Of a DNA stretch of 9,035 bases, positions 1 through 6,382 are shown piece by piece; the first letter of the stretch is position 1, and each line of letters begins with the position of its first letter. The DNA is taken from positions 1-9,035 of the forward strand of contig WRIO01000025.1 in NCBI GenBank assembly GCA_009782695.1, in the 5' to 3' direction. The notes beneath the pieces are model-generated. The model was not told the origin of the DNA. It searched no databases and saw nothing but the letters and a program-made list of their open reading frames with translations. Both the position numbers and the translations under genes were made by a program. This DNA comes from Candidatus Cloacimonadota bacterium (GTDB lineage: Bacteria; Cloacimonadota; Cloacimonadia; Cloacimonadales; WRIO01).

Positions 1-1
1 G

Positions 2-1165
2 TGGAATTTTGCAAATGTAATAGCAGACGGCGATGTGGTCTATGTAAAAAAGGGTCGGCAAGAGATTCTTGGTCGTGGCATAGTGACGTCAGACTATATC
101 TATGACGCTGCTCGCAGCGAGTTTCGACACATGAGGCGAGTGAACTGGACACACAAAGGGAACTGGGATCATCCAGGTCTCAGCACCACGAGTTTGCTCT
201 CTGATATCACTTTAAACAAAGAATATATATTTAAACTAGAATCCCTTTTTATGGGCGATAGCGAGTTCACAGAAGTCGATAATGAACCTATCATCAAATA
301 CCTAAAATACACCAAAACAGACCTACTGAGCGAAGTGTATATGGACGAGGCAAGGTATAATACTATCACTGGACTGATAATGCGTAAAAAAAATGTCATC
401 CTACAAGGTGCGCCCGGTGTGGGTAAAACCTTCGTGGCACAAAGGCTTGCCTTCTCTATCATGGGAGAAAAAAACACCAGCCGTATCAAGGTGGTGCAGT
501 TTCACCAGAGCTACAGCTATGAAGACTTTATCATGGGATACCGCCCAGACGGAACTGGTTTTAGGCTGGTGGAAGGTCCCTTTTACCAGTTTTGCAAGCT
601 AGCAGCAGAAGAGGACGAAGTGCCATATTTCTTTATCATAGACGAGGTCAACCGCGGTAACCTGAGCAAGATATTTGGCGAGCTACTTATGCTGATAGAA
701 TATGACAAAAGAGGCGAAAAGAACGCTATCACTCTGCTCTACAAAGACGAGCTTTTTTATGTGCCAGCGAATGTGTTTATCATAGGCATGATGAACACCG
801 CAGACCGCAGTATAGCTATGATAGATTATGCCCTCAGACGCCGCTTTGCCTTCTTTGATATCGAGCCTGCATTCAGCTCCGAAGGCTTTAAAATGCAACA
901 AAAAGTCATCAACAATGAGAAGTTCGACCGTCTAATAGCTGTGATACAAGAACTAAATACAGCCATAGCTCTTGACCCCTCTCTGGGTGAAGGCTTCCGC
1001 ATAGGTCACAGTTATTTTTGCCCTGATAATATCGAAAAGATAGACGATTTATGGCTTTCGGGTGTGGTGCAATACGAGATGATGCCCATGATAAAGGAAT
1101 ATTGGTTTGACAACCAGCCTGAGCAAAAGAAATGGGAAACCAAACTTTTCAATGCTATTAAATAA
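2..1165 (+). CDS. mcrB: McrB-like AAA+ GTPase subunit of a McrBC modification-dependent restriction system (5' partial)
   Basis: This is the GTP-driven motor that assembles with McrC to translocate on and cleave DNA containing modified cytosine. The frame is open from base 2, so the true start lies left of the window. The GTG at 35 is only an internal codon: the residues before it (WNFANVIADGD) continue the N-terminal domain. Numbering from 35, residues 1-48 with the upstream residues resemble an EVE/PUA-like modified-base reader (GDVVYVKKG, GRGIV). The Walker A motif GAPGVGKT is at 125-132, Walker B FIIDEVNRG at 200-208, the McrB-type GTP signature MNTADRS at 253-259, and an arginine-rich RRRF at 268-271. 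These motifs identify McrB rather than a generic AAA+ ATPase. The 3' end overlaps mcrC by 14 bases, which suggests translational coupling. Isoleucine is mostly ATA/ATC, with about two ATT codons. Confidence 0.93.
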   Translation, partial: WNFANVIADGDVVYVKKGRQEILGRGIVTSDYIYDAARSEFRHMRRVNWTHKGNWDHPGLSTTSLLSDITLNKEYIFKLESLFMGDSEFTEVDNEPIIKYLKYTKTDLLSEVYMDEARYNTITGLIMRKKNVILQGAPGVGKTFVAQRLAFSIMGEKNTSRIKVVQFHQSYSYEDFIMGYRPDGTGFRLVEGPFYQFCKLAAEEDEVPYFFIIDEVNRGNLSKIFGELLMLIEYDKRGEKNAITLLYKDELFYVPANVFIIGMMNTADRSIAMIDYALRRRFAFFDIEPAFSSEGFKMQQKVINNEKFDRLIAVIQELNTAIALDPSLGEGFRIGHSYFCPDNIEKIDDLWLSGVVQYEMMPMIKEYWFDNQPEQKKWETKLFNAIK

Positions 1166-2117
1166 CATCAAGCTTGTAAATCTATATTATCTCACGCTTT
1201 ACGCCTTTCAGAATCTTTCGGCACGGAACTTCGAGGATGTGGTGACCCAAGATTATGAGAACCTGCACGACCTTTTCGCAGCGATACTGATACACGGTAT
1301 CACAAACACTGTAAAAAGGGGCGGGCATCGCGATTATGTGAAGCACGAAGGCGTGTTTCCCACTGCCTCTGGCAGAGTAAATGTGGCAGAAACTATCAAG
1401 CAACAAACCTTGATTCTGGGCAAAATAGTCTGTGAGTATGAGGATTTTGAGGCTAATTCCCTGTCGAACCAAGCCCTAAAAAGCGTGATCATGATCATGA
1501 TAAAACAAGGCAAAATGAAACAAAAAAACAAGGAGTCTTTGCGTAAGCTACTGCTCTATTTTAGCGATACAAAGCTGATATCACCCACGCTCGTGCAGTG
1601 GAATATGATCAAGACCCACCGTGCAAACCGCACTTATCAGCTGCTACTGGGAGTGTGCAAGCTCATCATAGACGGGCTGATATACCTAAATGAAAACGGT
1701 ATGCCTATGCTCCGTGAAAACATAGAAGACGATAAACTGCTAGCTACTTTATACGAAAAAGCGATACTTTCTTACTATATCAAACATCATTTAGTTTTCC
1801 GCCCAAAGACAGTTAATATGGCTATCCATGCAGACCTCAGGTTCGATATTTCATTGAATTATGGACAAAATATCCTGCTCTTTGACACCAGATACTTAGA
1901 TAGGGTCGTGCAACCAGATGTCTTAAAAACATTTCATATCAAAACAAAAAACGAAAAACAAACTATCAACGCTATCTTATTATACCCCAAATCAAACAAT
2001 CTTGAGGATATAAACGGGGTAAATGTCTCCTTGAAAGCACTTGACCTAAAAGAAGACTGGGCAGTGGTGCGGCAACACCTCGATAGCTGCGTGCATAGAC
2101 TGGTTCCTCAGCAATAG
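1152..2117 (+). CDS. mcrC: McrC-like nuclease subunit, with an altered catalytic motif
   Basis: McrC is the PD-(D/E)xK endonuclease partner that stimulates McrB GTPase. I choose the ATG at 1152, giving 321 residues. The product then begins MLLNNIKLVNLYYLTLYAF, matching the usual McrC opening (short lead, then an IKL.N.YY..LYA motif). The open frame extends further upstream, but only to a TTG deep inside mcrB. From 1152, LYEKAIL at about 201-207 matches the family's LFE segment, and LLYPK (276-280) followed by VSLKALDLKEDW (292-303) matches the typical C-terminus. The nuclease core reads D232 (FDISL) then D245-T-R247, whereas family members normally have D-x-K. The segment between D-x-K and LLYP is also short, and I do not see the usual YQ..aY motif there. 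The protein may be catalytically weak, inactive or divergent. The start overlaps the mcrB end; no strong ribosome site is visible, so coupling to mcrB is likely. Confidence 0.88.
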   Translation: MLLNNIKLVNLYYLTLYAFQNLSARNFEDVVTQDYENLHDLFAAILIHGITNTVKRGGHRDYVKHEGVFPTASGRVNVAETIKQQTLILGKIVCEYEDFEANSLSNQALKSVIMIMIKQGKMKQKNKESLRKLLLYFSDTKLISPTLVQWNMIKTHRANRTYQLLLGVCKLIIDGLIYLNENGMPMLRENIEDDKLLATLYEKAILSYYIKHHLVFRPKTVNMAIHADLRFDISLNYGQNILLFDTRYLDRVVQPDVLKTFHIKTKNEKQTINAILLYPKSNNLEDINGVNVSLKALDLKEDWAVVRQHLDSCVHRLVPQQ

Positions 2118-2167
2118 TAGAGGAGAGGCTTTTGTTGGGGGTATAGTGTTTCTACCGACATATGCCC

Positions 2168-2180
2168 TACGGGGTTGTAA
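2168..2180 (+). repeat. TACGGGGTTGTAA repeat module, copy 1
   Basis: These 13 bases recur in inverted orientation at 6274-6286 (TTACAGCCCCGTA on the + strand) with 12 of 13 matching. Copy 1 sits in an imperfect mini-hairpin (CCC-TAC-GGG, 2165-2173), and copy 2 in a perfect one. The pairing supports a dispersed intergenic repeat family rather than chance. Confidence 0.6.
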
Positions 2181-2205
2181 AACGTATACTTTGGACAGAT
2201 GTGGC

Positions 2206-2237
2206 GGAACGATGTTCGCTGCACTAGGCATCGTTCC
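2206..2237. repeat. 9-bp hairpin in the mcrC downstream spacer
   Basis: GGAACGATG (2206-2214) is perfectly complementary to CATCGTTCC (2229-2237) across a 14-base loop. An alternative 7-bp stem, ATGTTCG (2212-2218) with CGAACAT (2241-2247), uses overlapping bases, and ACAGAT (2195-2200) can pair with ATCTGT (2253-2258) as an outer stem. No T-run follows, so it does not look like a simple intrinsic terminator. The right arm lies inside the 20-base repeat shared with the later spacer. Confidence 0.65.
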
Positions 2238-2243
2238 CTACGA
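2224..2243 (+). repeat. 20-base direct repeat, copy 1 (CTAGGCATCGTTCCCTACGA)
   Basis: This 20-base sequence is identical to 6198-6217 and in the same orientation, about 3.97 kb apart. The two copies bracket the PLD-helicase gene and the unknown 223-residue gene. It could be a dispersed intergenic repeat or a scar of recombination. Its sequence looks like half of an inverted repeat (see the 9-bp stem), which favours a palindromic repeat family over a phage attachment site. Confidence 0.85.
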
Positions 2244-2336
2244 ACATGAAGTATCTGTTGATAAAAACCCCTGTTTTATTTCTTTTGAATTTGAAGTATT
2301 TATACATAAAATCATTTAAAATACTATGTAAAAATA

Positions 2337-2346
2337 GTGGGGGAGG
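2337..2346 (+). promoter_or_regulatory. Strong Shine-Dalgarno site for the PLD-helicase gene
   Basis: GTGGGGGAGG contains GGGAGG and is followed by six bases before the ATG at 2353. This is the best ribosome site in the window and fixes the start of the helicase gene. It indicates that this gene is translated independently of mcrC. Confidence 0.85.
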
Positions 2347-2352
2347 TTCAAT

Positions 2353-5313
2353 ATGATATTGGACAATAGCAATCAAACTAGCTCTGTATATGACTATTTA
2401 GAGAGGTTTGTAGCCAGTGGCGAGCTAGATATAGTCGTAGGTTATTTTACGATAGGCGCACTGGTATGGCTGTGTGATAACTACAACTCAAAGATAGAAA
2501 AGTTTCGTTTTGTTTTAGGCGAGCTGACAAATGTAGAGAACAATAAAATCACCCGCCTCGACCTATTAAACCAAGAAATCTCTATCAAACATGCGGTTTC
2601 GTTACGAAAAACTGCACAAAAAGCAGTGAAGTTTCTGCAGCAAAATAATGTCGAGATAAGGACAACAGAACCGAACTTTTGCCACGCAAAACTATACTTG
2701 CAACGTGCAAATGAGGAAAGGTTTAACTATTTTATATCAGGCAGCTCGAACCTTACAGAAGCAGGCATAGGAAAGAAACATACTAGCAATATAGAGCTAA
2801 ATATCGCTCATTACGGTGACATACCCACCTACAACGAGCTAAAACTGTGGTTTGACGGTCTCTGGACAAATGTCAAACTAAAAGACAATAAAAAAGAGCT
2901 TATCAAAGAAATCTCAAAGATATTTAATGCCTACACTCCAAATGACATATACTTGAAAATTCTATCAGAAATTTTTACTGAGGAGTCGCTAGCAGAGACT
3001 GTCGAAAAAGAGCTTGGTAAAACTGAGATTTATCAAAAACTTTTCGATTTTCAAAAGGCTGCCGTGGTGAGCCTGGTCAAAAAGATGGACACCTCAGGTG
3101 GTGCCATACTAGCAGATGCAGTCGGGCTCGGAAAGACATTCACAGCACTCACAGTGATAAAATATTATCAAAAAAAAGAGGGTCGGCGACCTCTTGTGTT
3201 GGCACCCAAAAAATTAGAATATAACTGGAAGCAATATTTACCGAAAGTGTTTGGTGAAAATATCTTTCAAAAAGACGATTTTCGATATCAAGTGATGTTT
3301 CATACAGATCTAAATGAAAAAAGGTTTGGAGAAATTTATAATGACCTCATAAATGACGACCCGAAGTTGATTATCATAGATGAAAGCCATAATCTGCGGA
3401 ATGATAAAAGTGCCAGATATGTGTTTTTAATCAACGAAATAATCCGCAAAAACCAAAATATTAAGGTGCTACTCCTCAGCGCAACCCCGATAAATAACTC
3501 TATCTTGGATGTGTTTAACCAGATAAAATTACTCGGCGATTATGACCAGAAAAAAAGCATTTTCACAGCCGTTGACCAGACCCTGCTTGAATGGTCGTTA
3601 CAAGAAACCAGAAACAATATCAGCTCGCTCAAAAACAGCTTTCATCACGATTTTACCGACCTAATGGATTCTCTGATAGTTGCTAGGACACGAAAGGAAG
3701 TCGCTAGTAAAGAAATCAACTTTCCAAAGCTAAATACACCTATAAACATTCGCATAGCCCCAAACTGTATAGATAACATAGAGACTTTTGAGGCTCTGCT
3801 GGATCTGCTGCCAGCTAATTTTTCCGTATATATGCCCGCTGTATATGCTGGTCATACAAATAAAAATGTTTATCATGACGAGAGCAGAAGGTCTGGGTTT
3901 TTGGTTCGGATGATGCAGATTATGATAGCAAAAAGGCTTGAAAGCTCGTGGGTCTCTTTTAAAAAAACTATCGAAAACATACTGCAATATCACATCAGTG
4001 TCCTTTTTAAAATACAAAACTTTCAAGACCTTGACGAAGAGGGGTTGGAAGCACTGTTTGAGGAAGAAGACCAAGAGAATATCGATGAATATAGAATCGG
4101 GAAAAAGAACCCTATAAACATCTGTGAGATAAAGAATTTAGAGGCTTTTGCAAAAGATGTGAAGATAGATCTAAGCAAACTGGAATATATAAAAGAACAG
4201 TTAGAGAACTTTGAACCCAAAAATGACGAGAAACTGAAAAAGCTAATCTCTATAATAAAAAATAAACAAAAAAATGAAAACAAAAAAGTGCTGATATTCA
4301 CAACATACAGAGACACAGCAGAGTATCTTTTTGAGCAGTTATCACTCGAGTTTACAAACATCGAAATAGTTAGTGGGGCTAGCAGTGCAGTCATAAATAT
4401 CCTAAAAAGATTTTCACCCATAGCAAATAATGCAAACGAAACACAGCGAAACAACCCAATAGATATCCTAGTCTCCACCGATGTGCTTAGTGTTGGACAA
4501 AACCTGCAAGACTGCGATTGTGTGATAAATTACGATATCCACTGGAACCCTGTATCGATCATCCAACGGGTGGGCAGAATAGACAGAATCGGTAGCACAA
4601 ACAAAGAAATATACTGCTACAACTTCTGGCCCAGTGAAAACATAGAGGACTACCTGAACCTAAAAGGCAGAGTGGAGACCCGTATGGCGACTATGACTAT
4701 CGGGAAATCTGAGATTATAAACAATTTAACCGATGAGTTAGAGGCGATGACCAAAGACAATGAGTTTGAAAAAAGACAAGAAAAGATAAACCTAAAAATG
4801 ATGGAAAATAGCTTAGAGGACATTAAAAATGGGTTCTTTGGCTACAATGACCTGTCATTGGAATCATTTAAACAAGACCTAACAAAAGCGTCTTTTCATA
4901 GATACAAAGACTTGCCAAAAGGAATATTTTCAGGGTTCAAAAGTGACGAAATAGGGCTAGTAGCTCTGCTAGAAAACAAGCTCACTAAAGCTAAAAAGCT
5001 AATCTATATAAAGCTAAATGGCGATGAGATAAAGCAAAACCAACACGATATACTCTCGTTCCTATCTGAAAATAGAGAAGCTACCACCTATGTCCCTGAT
5101 CTCATAGAAAGTGGTGACCCTGACGAGTTGCAAAAATACGCCGATGCCATTTTCTACTGGATAGACAAGTCCATACAGCCCGAAAAGGATAAATTAGTAA
5201 ATGATGTCATGTCAGGCTCTCTGTCCCTAAGCAAAGTAAATCAAAACACCGAAATAGAAAAACAATATCAAAAAAACAACTGGGATTTGATATGCTGGGA
5301 AGTGGTGAGTTAA
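2353..5313 (+). CDS. Phospholipase-D-type nuclease fused to an SNF2-like superfamily 2 helicase
   Basis: This is a likely restriction effector that moves along DNA using ATP and cuts through an N-terminal PLD-fold nuclease. In order: PLD core with H111-A-K113 and GSSNLT at 130-135 (the HxK...GSxN signature); linker; a Q-motif-like FDFQKAAV at 231-238; Walker A region ADAVGLGKT at 254-262; DESH at 343-346; SATP at 376-379; a long insertion between the helicase lobes (about 465-640) with an acidic stretch near 566-577; VLIFTTYRD at 645-653; STDVLSVGQNL at 707-717; and QRVGRIDRIGS at 737-747, a typical SNF2 motif VI. One HxK copy is visible, so active PLD sites probably form by dimerisation, as in family members with a single motif. 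The start is set by a strong Shine-Dalgarno. Of 93 isoleucine codons counted by hand, only 12 are ATT, resembling mcrBC. The exact system name is unresolved; pairing with the methylase at 7436 is inferred. Confidence 0.9.
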   Translation: MILDNSNQTSSVYDYLERFVASGELDIVVGYFTIGALVWLCDNYNSKIEKFRFVLGELTNVENNKITRLDLLNQEISIKHAVSLRKTAQKAVKFLQQNNVEIRTTEPNFCHAKLYLQRANEERFNYFISGSSNLTEAGIGKKHTSNIELNIAHYGDIPTYNELKLWFDGLWTNVKLKDNKKELIKEISKIFNAYTPNDIYLKILSEIFTEESLAETVEKELGKTEIYQKLFDFQKAAVVSLVKKMDTSGGAILADAVGLGKTFTALTVIKYYQKKEGRRPLVLAPKKLEYNWKQYLPKVFGENIFQKDDFRYQVMFHTDLNEKRFGEIYNDLINDDPKLIIIDESHNLRNDKSARYVFLINEIIRKNQNIKVLLLSATPINNSILDVFNQIKLLGDYDQKKSIFTAVDQTLLEWSLQETRNNISSLKNSFHHDFTDLMDSLIVARTRKEVASKEINFPKLNTPINIRIAPNCIDNIETFEALLDLLPANFSVYMPAVYAGHTNKNVYHDESRRSGFLVRMMQIMIAKRLESSWVSFKKTIENILQYHISVLFKIQNFQDLDEEGLEALFEEEDQENIDEYRIGKKNPINICEIKNLEAFAKDVKIDLSKLEYIKEQLENFEPKNDEKLKKLISIIKNKQKNENKKVLIFTTYRDTAEYLFEQLSLEFTNIEIVSGASSAVINILKRFSPIANNANETQRNNPIDILVSTDVLSVGQNLQDCDCVINYDIHWNPVSIIQRVGRIDRIGSTNKEIYCYNFWPSENIEDYLNLKGRVETRMATMTIGKSEIINNLTDELEAMTKDNEFEKRQEKINLKMMENSLEDIKNGFFGYNDLSLESFKQDLTKASFHRYKDLPKGIFSGFKSDEIGLVALLENKLTKAKKLIYIKLNGDEIKQNQHDILSFLSENREATTYVPDLIESGDPDELQKYADAIFYWIDKSIQPEKDKLVNDVMSGSLSLSKVNQNTEIEKQYQKNNWDLICWEVVS

Positions 5314-5331
5314 ATTATAAATTATAAATTA
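5312..5331 (+). repeat. AAATTAT tandem repeat at the helicase stop
   Basis: AAATTAT is repeated 2.9 times (5312-5318, 5319-5325, 5326-5331), beginning inside the TAA stop codon. It may be simple replication slippage in AT-rich DNA; no function is evident. Confidence 0.7.
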
Positions 5332-5338
5332 GAAATGT

Positions 5339-5407
5339 GGTGTCCTACGGACGGATTTAGTAGCGGAGAGCGTCCCCGCTCTCCACAATATTAGTCCGAA
5401 GGACACC
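5339..5407. repeat. Nested palindromic hairpin element filling the spacer before the unknown gene
   Basis: The outer arms GGTGTCCTACGGAC (5339-5352) and GTCCGAAGGACACC (5394-5407) pair at 13 of 14 positions. Inside them GGAGAGCG (5365-5372) and CGCTCTCC (5377-5384) form a perfect 8-bp stem with a TCCC loop. Each outer arm can also fold on itself as GTCC-TAC-GGAC (5342-5352) or GTCC-GAA-GGAC (5394-5404). The two-level symmetry resembles REP/BIME-type or small MITE-like elements. There is no T-run after the stem, so a classical terminator is unlikely, though as RNA it could still protect or separate the helicase transcript from the downstream gene. Confidence 0.8.
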
Positions 5408-5421
5408 TCTAATAATTAAAT

Positions 5422-5426
5422 GGAGG
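5422..5426 (+). promoter_or_regulatory. Distant GGAGG ribosome site for the unknown gene
   Basis: GGAGG lies 13 bases before the ATG at 5440, longer than the usual 5-9. There is no other start codon between it and 5440 in frame. Translation may be weak, or the site may act with altered spacing. Confidence 0.45.
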
Positions 5427-5439
5427 ATAGAAATATAAA

Positions 5440-6111
5440 ATGACATTAACAAGCCAGAAAGACAAGGAACAAAAACTGAAAGAAATTAAAGAAACGTTTA
5501 TATCCGCTGATCTTTCTTTGACAGACGTTGAGATGCAGCAAGCATTATCGATAGCTGAAAGAATGATTGAGAAGCAACACAAAGAAATTCAACAGGATAT
5601 GGAACTTGTAATAAAAGATATGATTAATTTCTTCAAAGAAGGTCTTGGTGGAGAAGGAATATCAGATGAAAGTTTAAGGAATTACATAATCAAAGAATTC
5701 ACTGAAACACAAATTGAACTATATCAATTAGAAAAGACATTGTATGAAGTCATTGATTATTACAATGGAAAGAAAATCGAGGTTAATATTATAAGCAAGA
5801 ACTGTGAAGCTGTATCAATAGAAGAAGCAAAAGTGCTTCTCGAACTAGAAATGAGAAAGCAGATAAAAGAGCTAGAAACTGTTTATGACAAACTGGACAC
5901 AGAGTTGATTTGGATTGAAGAAACCATTAAGGAAAATAATTCAGTAGTAGGCGATCAATTATTTCCTTATCTCGTAATAGCGAATCTGGGGGGCGTCGAT
6001 AATGATACTTTAACTGAAACTGATTGGTTCCATACAAGGTATCATCAAAATGGGGTTCAAACGGGTATTACAAAAACGAACATTTATTATAGACTAAAAT
6101 CATATCTATAA
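5440..6111 (+). CDS. Uncharacterised 223-residue mostly helical protein
   Basis: I do not recognise this protein and see no catalytic motif, signal peptide or membrane segment. Residues 1-60 are highly charged and likely helical (KDKEQKLKEIKETF, then AERMIEKQHKEIQQDMELVIKDM). A glycine break at 68-73 (EGLGGEG) separates this from a second helical block (about 77-107). KIEVNIISK (112-120) may be a strand. A third charged helix covers about 127-166, followed by a less charged tail with LFPYLVIANLGG at 174-185 and aromatic residues near the end. The pattern suggests a coiled-coil or helical-bundle partner protein. It is preceded by a hairpin element and followed by a repeat-bearing spacer, so it looks like a small independent insertion. 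About 12 of 23 isoleucine codons are ATT, unlike the preceding helicase gene. A regulatory, antitoxin-like or decoy role is possible but unsupported. Confidence 0.75.
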   Translation: MTLTSQKDKEQKLKEIKETFISADLSLTDVEMQQALSIAERMIEKQHKEIQQDMELVIKDMINFFKEGLGGEGISDESLRNYIIKEFTETQIELYQLEKTLYEVIDYYNGKKIEVNIISKNCEAVSIEEAKVLLELEMRKQIKELETVYDKLDTELIWIEETIKENNSVVGDQLFPYLVIANLGGVDNDTLTETDWFHTRYHQNGVQTGITKTNIYYRLKSYL

Positions 6112-6197
6112 GTTAGTCCCATTCTAAGAGTGTTAACATCAATATTTGGGGGAAATATCTCCTGTTTCGTCGGAAATTATGTGCACTTACCAGTGTG

Positions 6198-6217
6198 CTA
6201 GGCATCGTTCCCTACGA
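6198..6217 (+). repeat. 20-base direct repeat, copy 2 (CTAGGCATCGTTCCCTACGA)
   Basis: This is identical to 2224-2243 in the same orientation. The flanking bases differ after the core (GATATGG here, GAACATG in copy 1), so the shared unit ends sharply at 20 bases. It lies between the unknown gene and rhuM. Confidence 0.85.
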
Positions 6218-6273
6218 TATGGAGAGCGGAAGATAAAGGGTTGCCTACCGCAATATCTGTGCGTAGCACACAT

Positions 6274-6286
6274 TTACAGCCCCGTA
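6274..6286 (-). repeat. TACGGGGYTGTAA repeat module, copy 2 (inverted)
   Basis: On the minus strand this reads TACGGGGCTGTAA, one base different from 2168-2180. It overlaps the GCCCC-GTA-GGGGC mini-hairpin. The two modules of this repeat family therefore occur in different relative orientation in the two spacers. Confidence 0.6.
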
Positions 6287-6382
6287 GGGGCGTTATGTTG
6301 TTAGAAACGAAATGCTAACCACAGACTCATTTCCTAACAGAGCTAGTATAGAATTTGAATATAATTTTTATAGGAATACAAT

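Larger units (their letters stand above)
2118..2352. other. Spacer between mcrC and the PLD-helicase gene, containing repeat modules
   Basis: There is no credible gene here. The left part carries a TACGGGGTTGTAA module (2168-2180), then a 9-bp hairpin (2206-2237) that overlaps a 20-base repeat found again in the 6112-6382 spacer. The right part (about 2260-2336) is very AT-rich and would be the natural place for a promoter of the helicase gene, but I see no convincing paired -35/-10 boxes. An AT-only inverted repeat around 2261-2276 followed by T-rich sequence is too weak to call a terminator. Confidence 0.7.
6193..6291. repeat. Structured intergenic repeat block upstream of rhuM
   Basis: GTGTGCTA (6193-6200) pairs perfectly with TAGCACAC (6264-6271), and TAGGCA (6199-6204) can pair with TGCCTA (6242-6247). 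Two short perfect hairpins with three-base loops follow: TGTGC-GTA-GCACA (6258-6270) and GCCCC-GTA-GGGGC (6279-6291). The block contains the second copy of the 20-base repeat and an inverted copy of the 2168-2180 module. This looks like a dispersed palindromic repeat cluster; no T-run follows it. Confidence 0.7.
6112..6382. other. Spacer between the unknown gene and rhuM, rich in inverted repeats
   Basis: There is no credible gene in these 271 bases. ATATTT (6142-6147) and AAATAT (6153-6158) flank a run of five G. A structured block from 6193 to 6291 holds the second 20-base repeat, an 8-bp long-range stem and two mini-hairpins. A perfect TATAAT stands at 6360-6365, but it would start transcription almost on the ribosome site and has no good -35 partner, so I do not annotate it as a promoter. 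Confidence 0.7.

Noticed and set aside
35..37. GTG as the start of mcrB
   Set aside because: The frame is open to base 2 and the upstream residues fit the EVE/PUA-like domain, so the gene is cut by the window edge.
1107..1151. Upstream TTG start for mcrC that would add 15 residues
   Set aside because: The extra residues do not resemble the McrC N-terminus, TTG is a poor start, and the ATG at 1152 gives the family-typical beginning.
1486..1497. TGATCATGATCA palindrome in mcrC
   Set aside because: It is explained by an alternating Ile/Met coding stretch (ATG ATC repeats) and is too short to be notable.
2261..2285. Possible intrinsic terminator after mcrC
   Set aside because: The stem is AT-only with a bulge, has almost no GC pairs, and cannot be told from AT-rich background.
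4023..4478. Minus-strand frame of 151 codons inside the helicase gene
   Set aside because: It is a Ser/Phe-rich low-complexity translation opposite strongly conserved helicase motifs, with no ribosome site; it is a shadow.
6360..6365. TATAAT as a rhuM promoter
   Set aside because: It has no fitting -35 box, and the implied start would fall on the Shine-Dalgarno itself.
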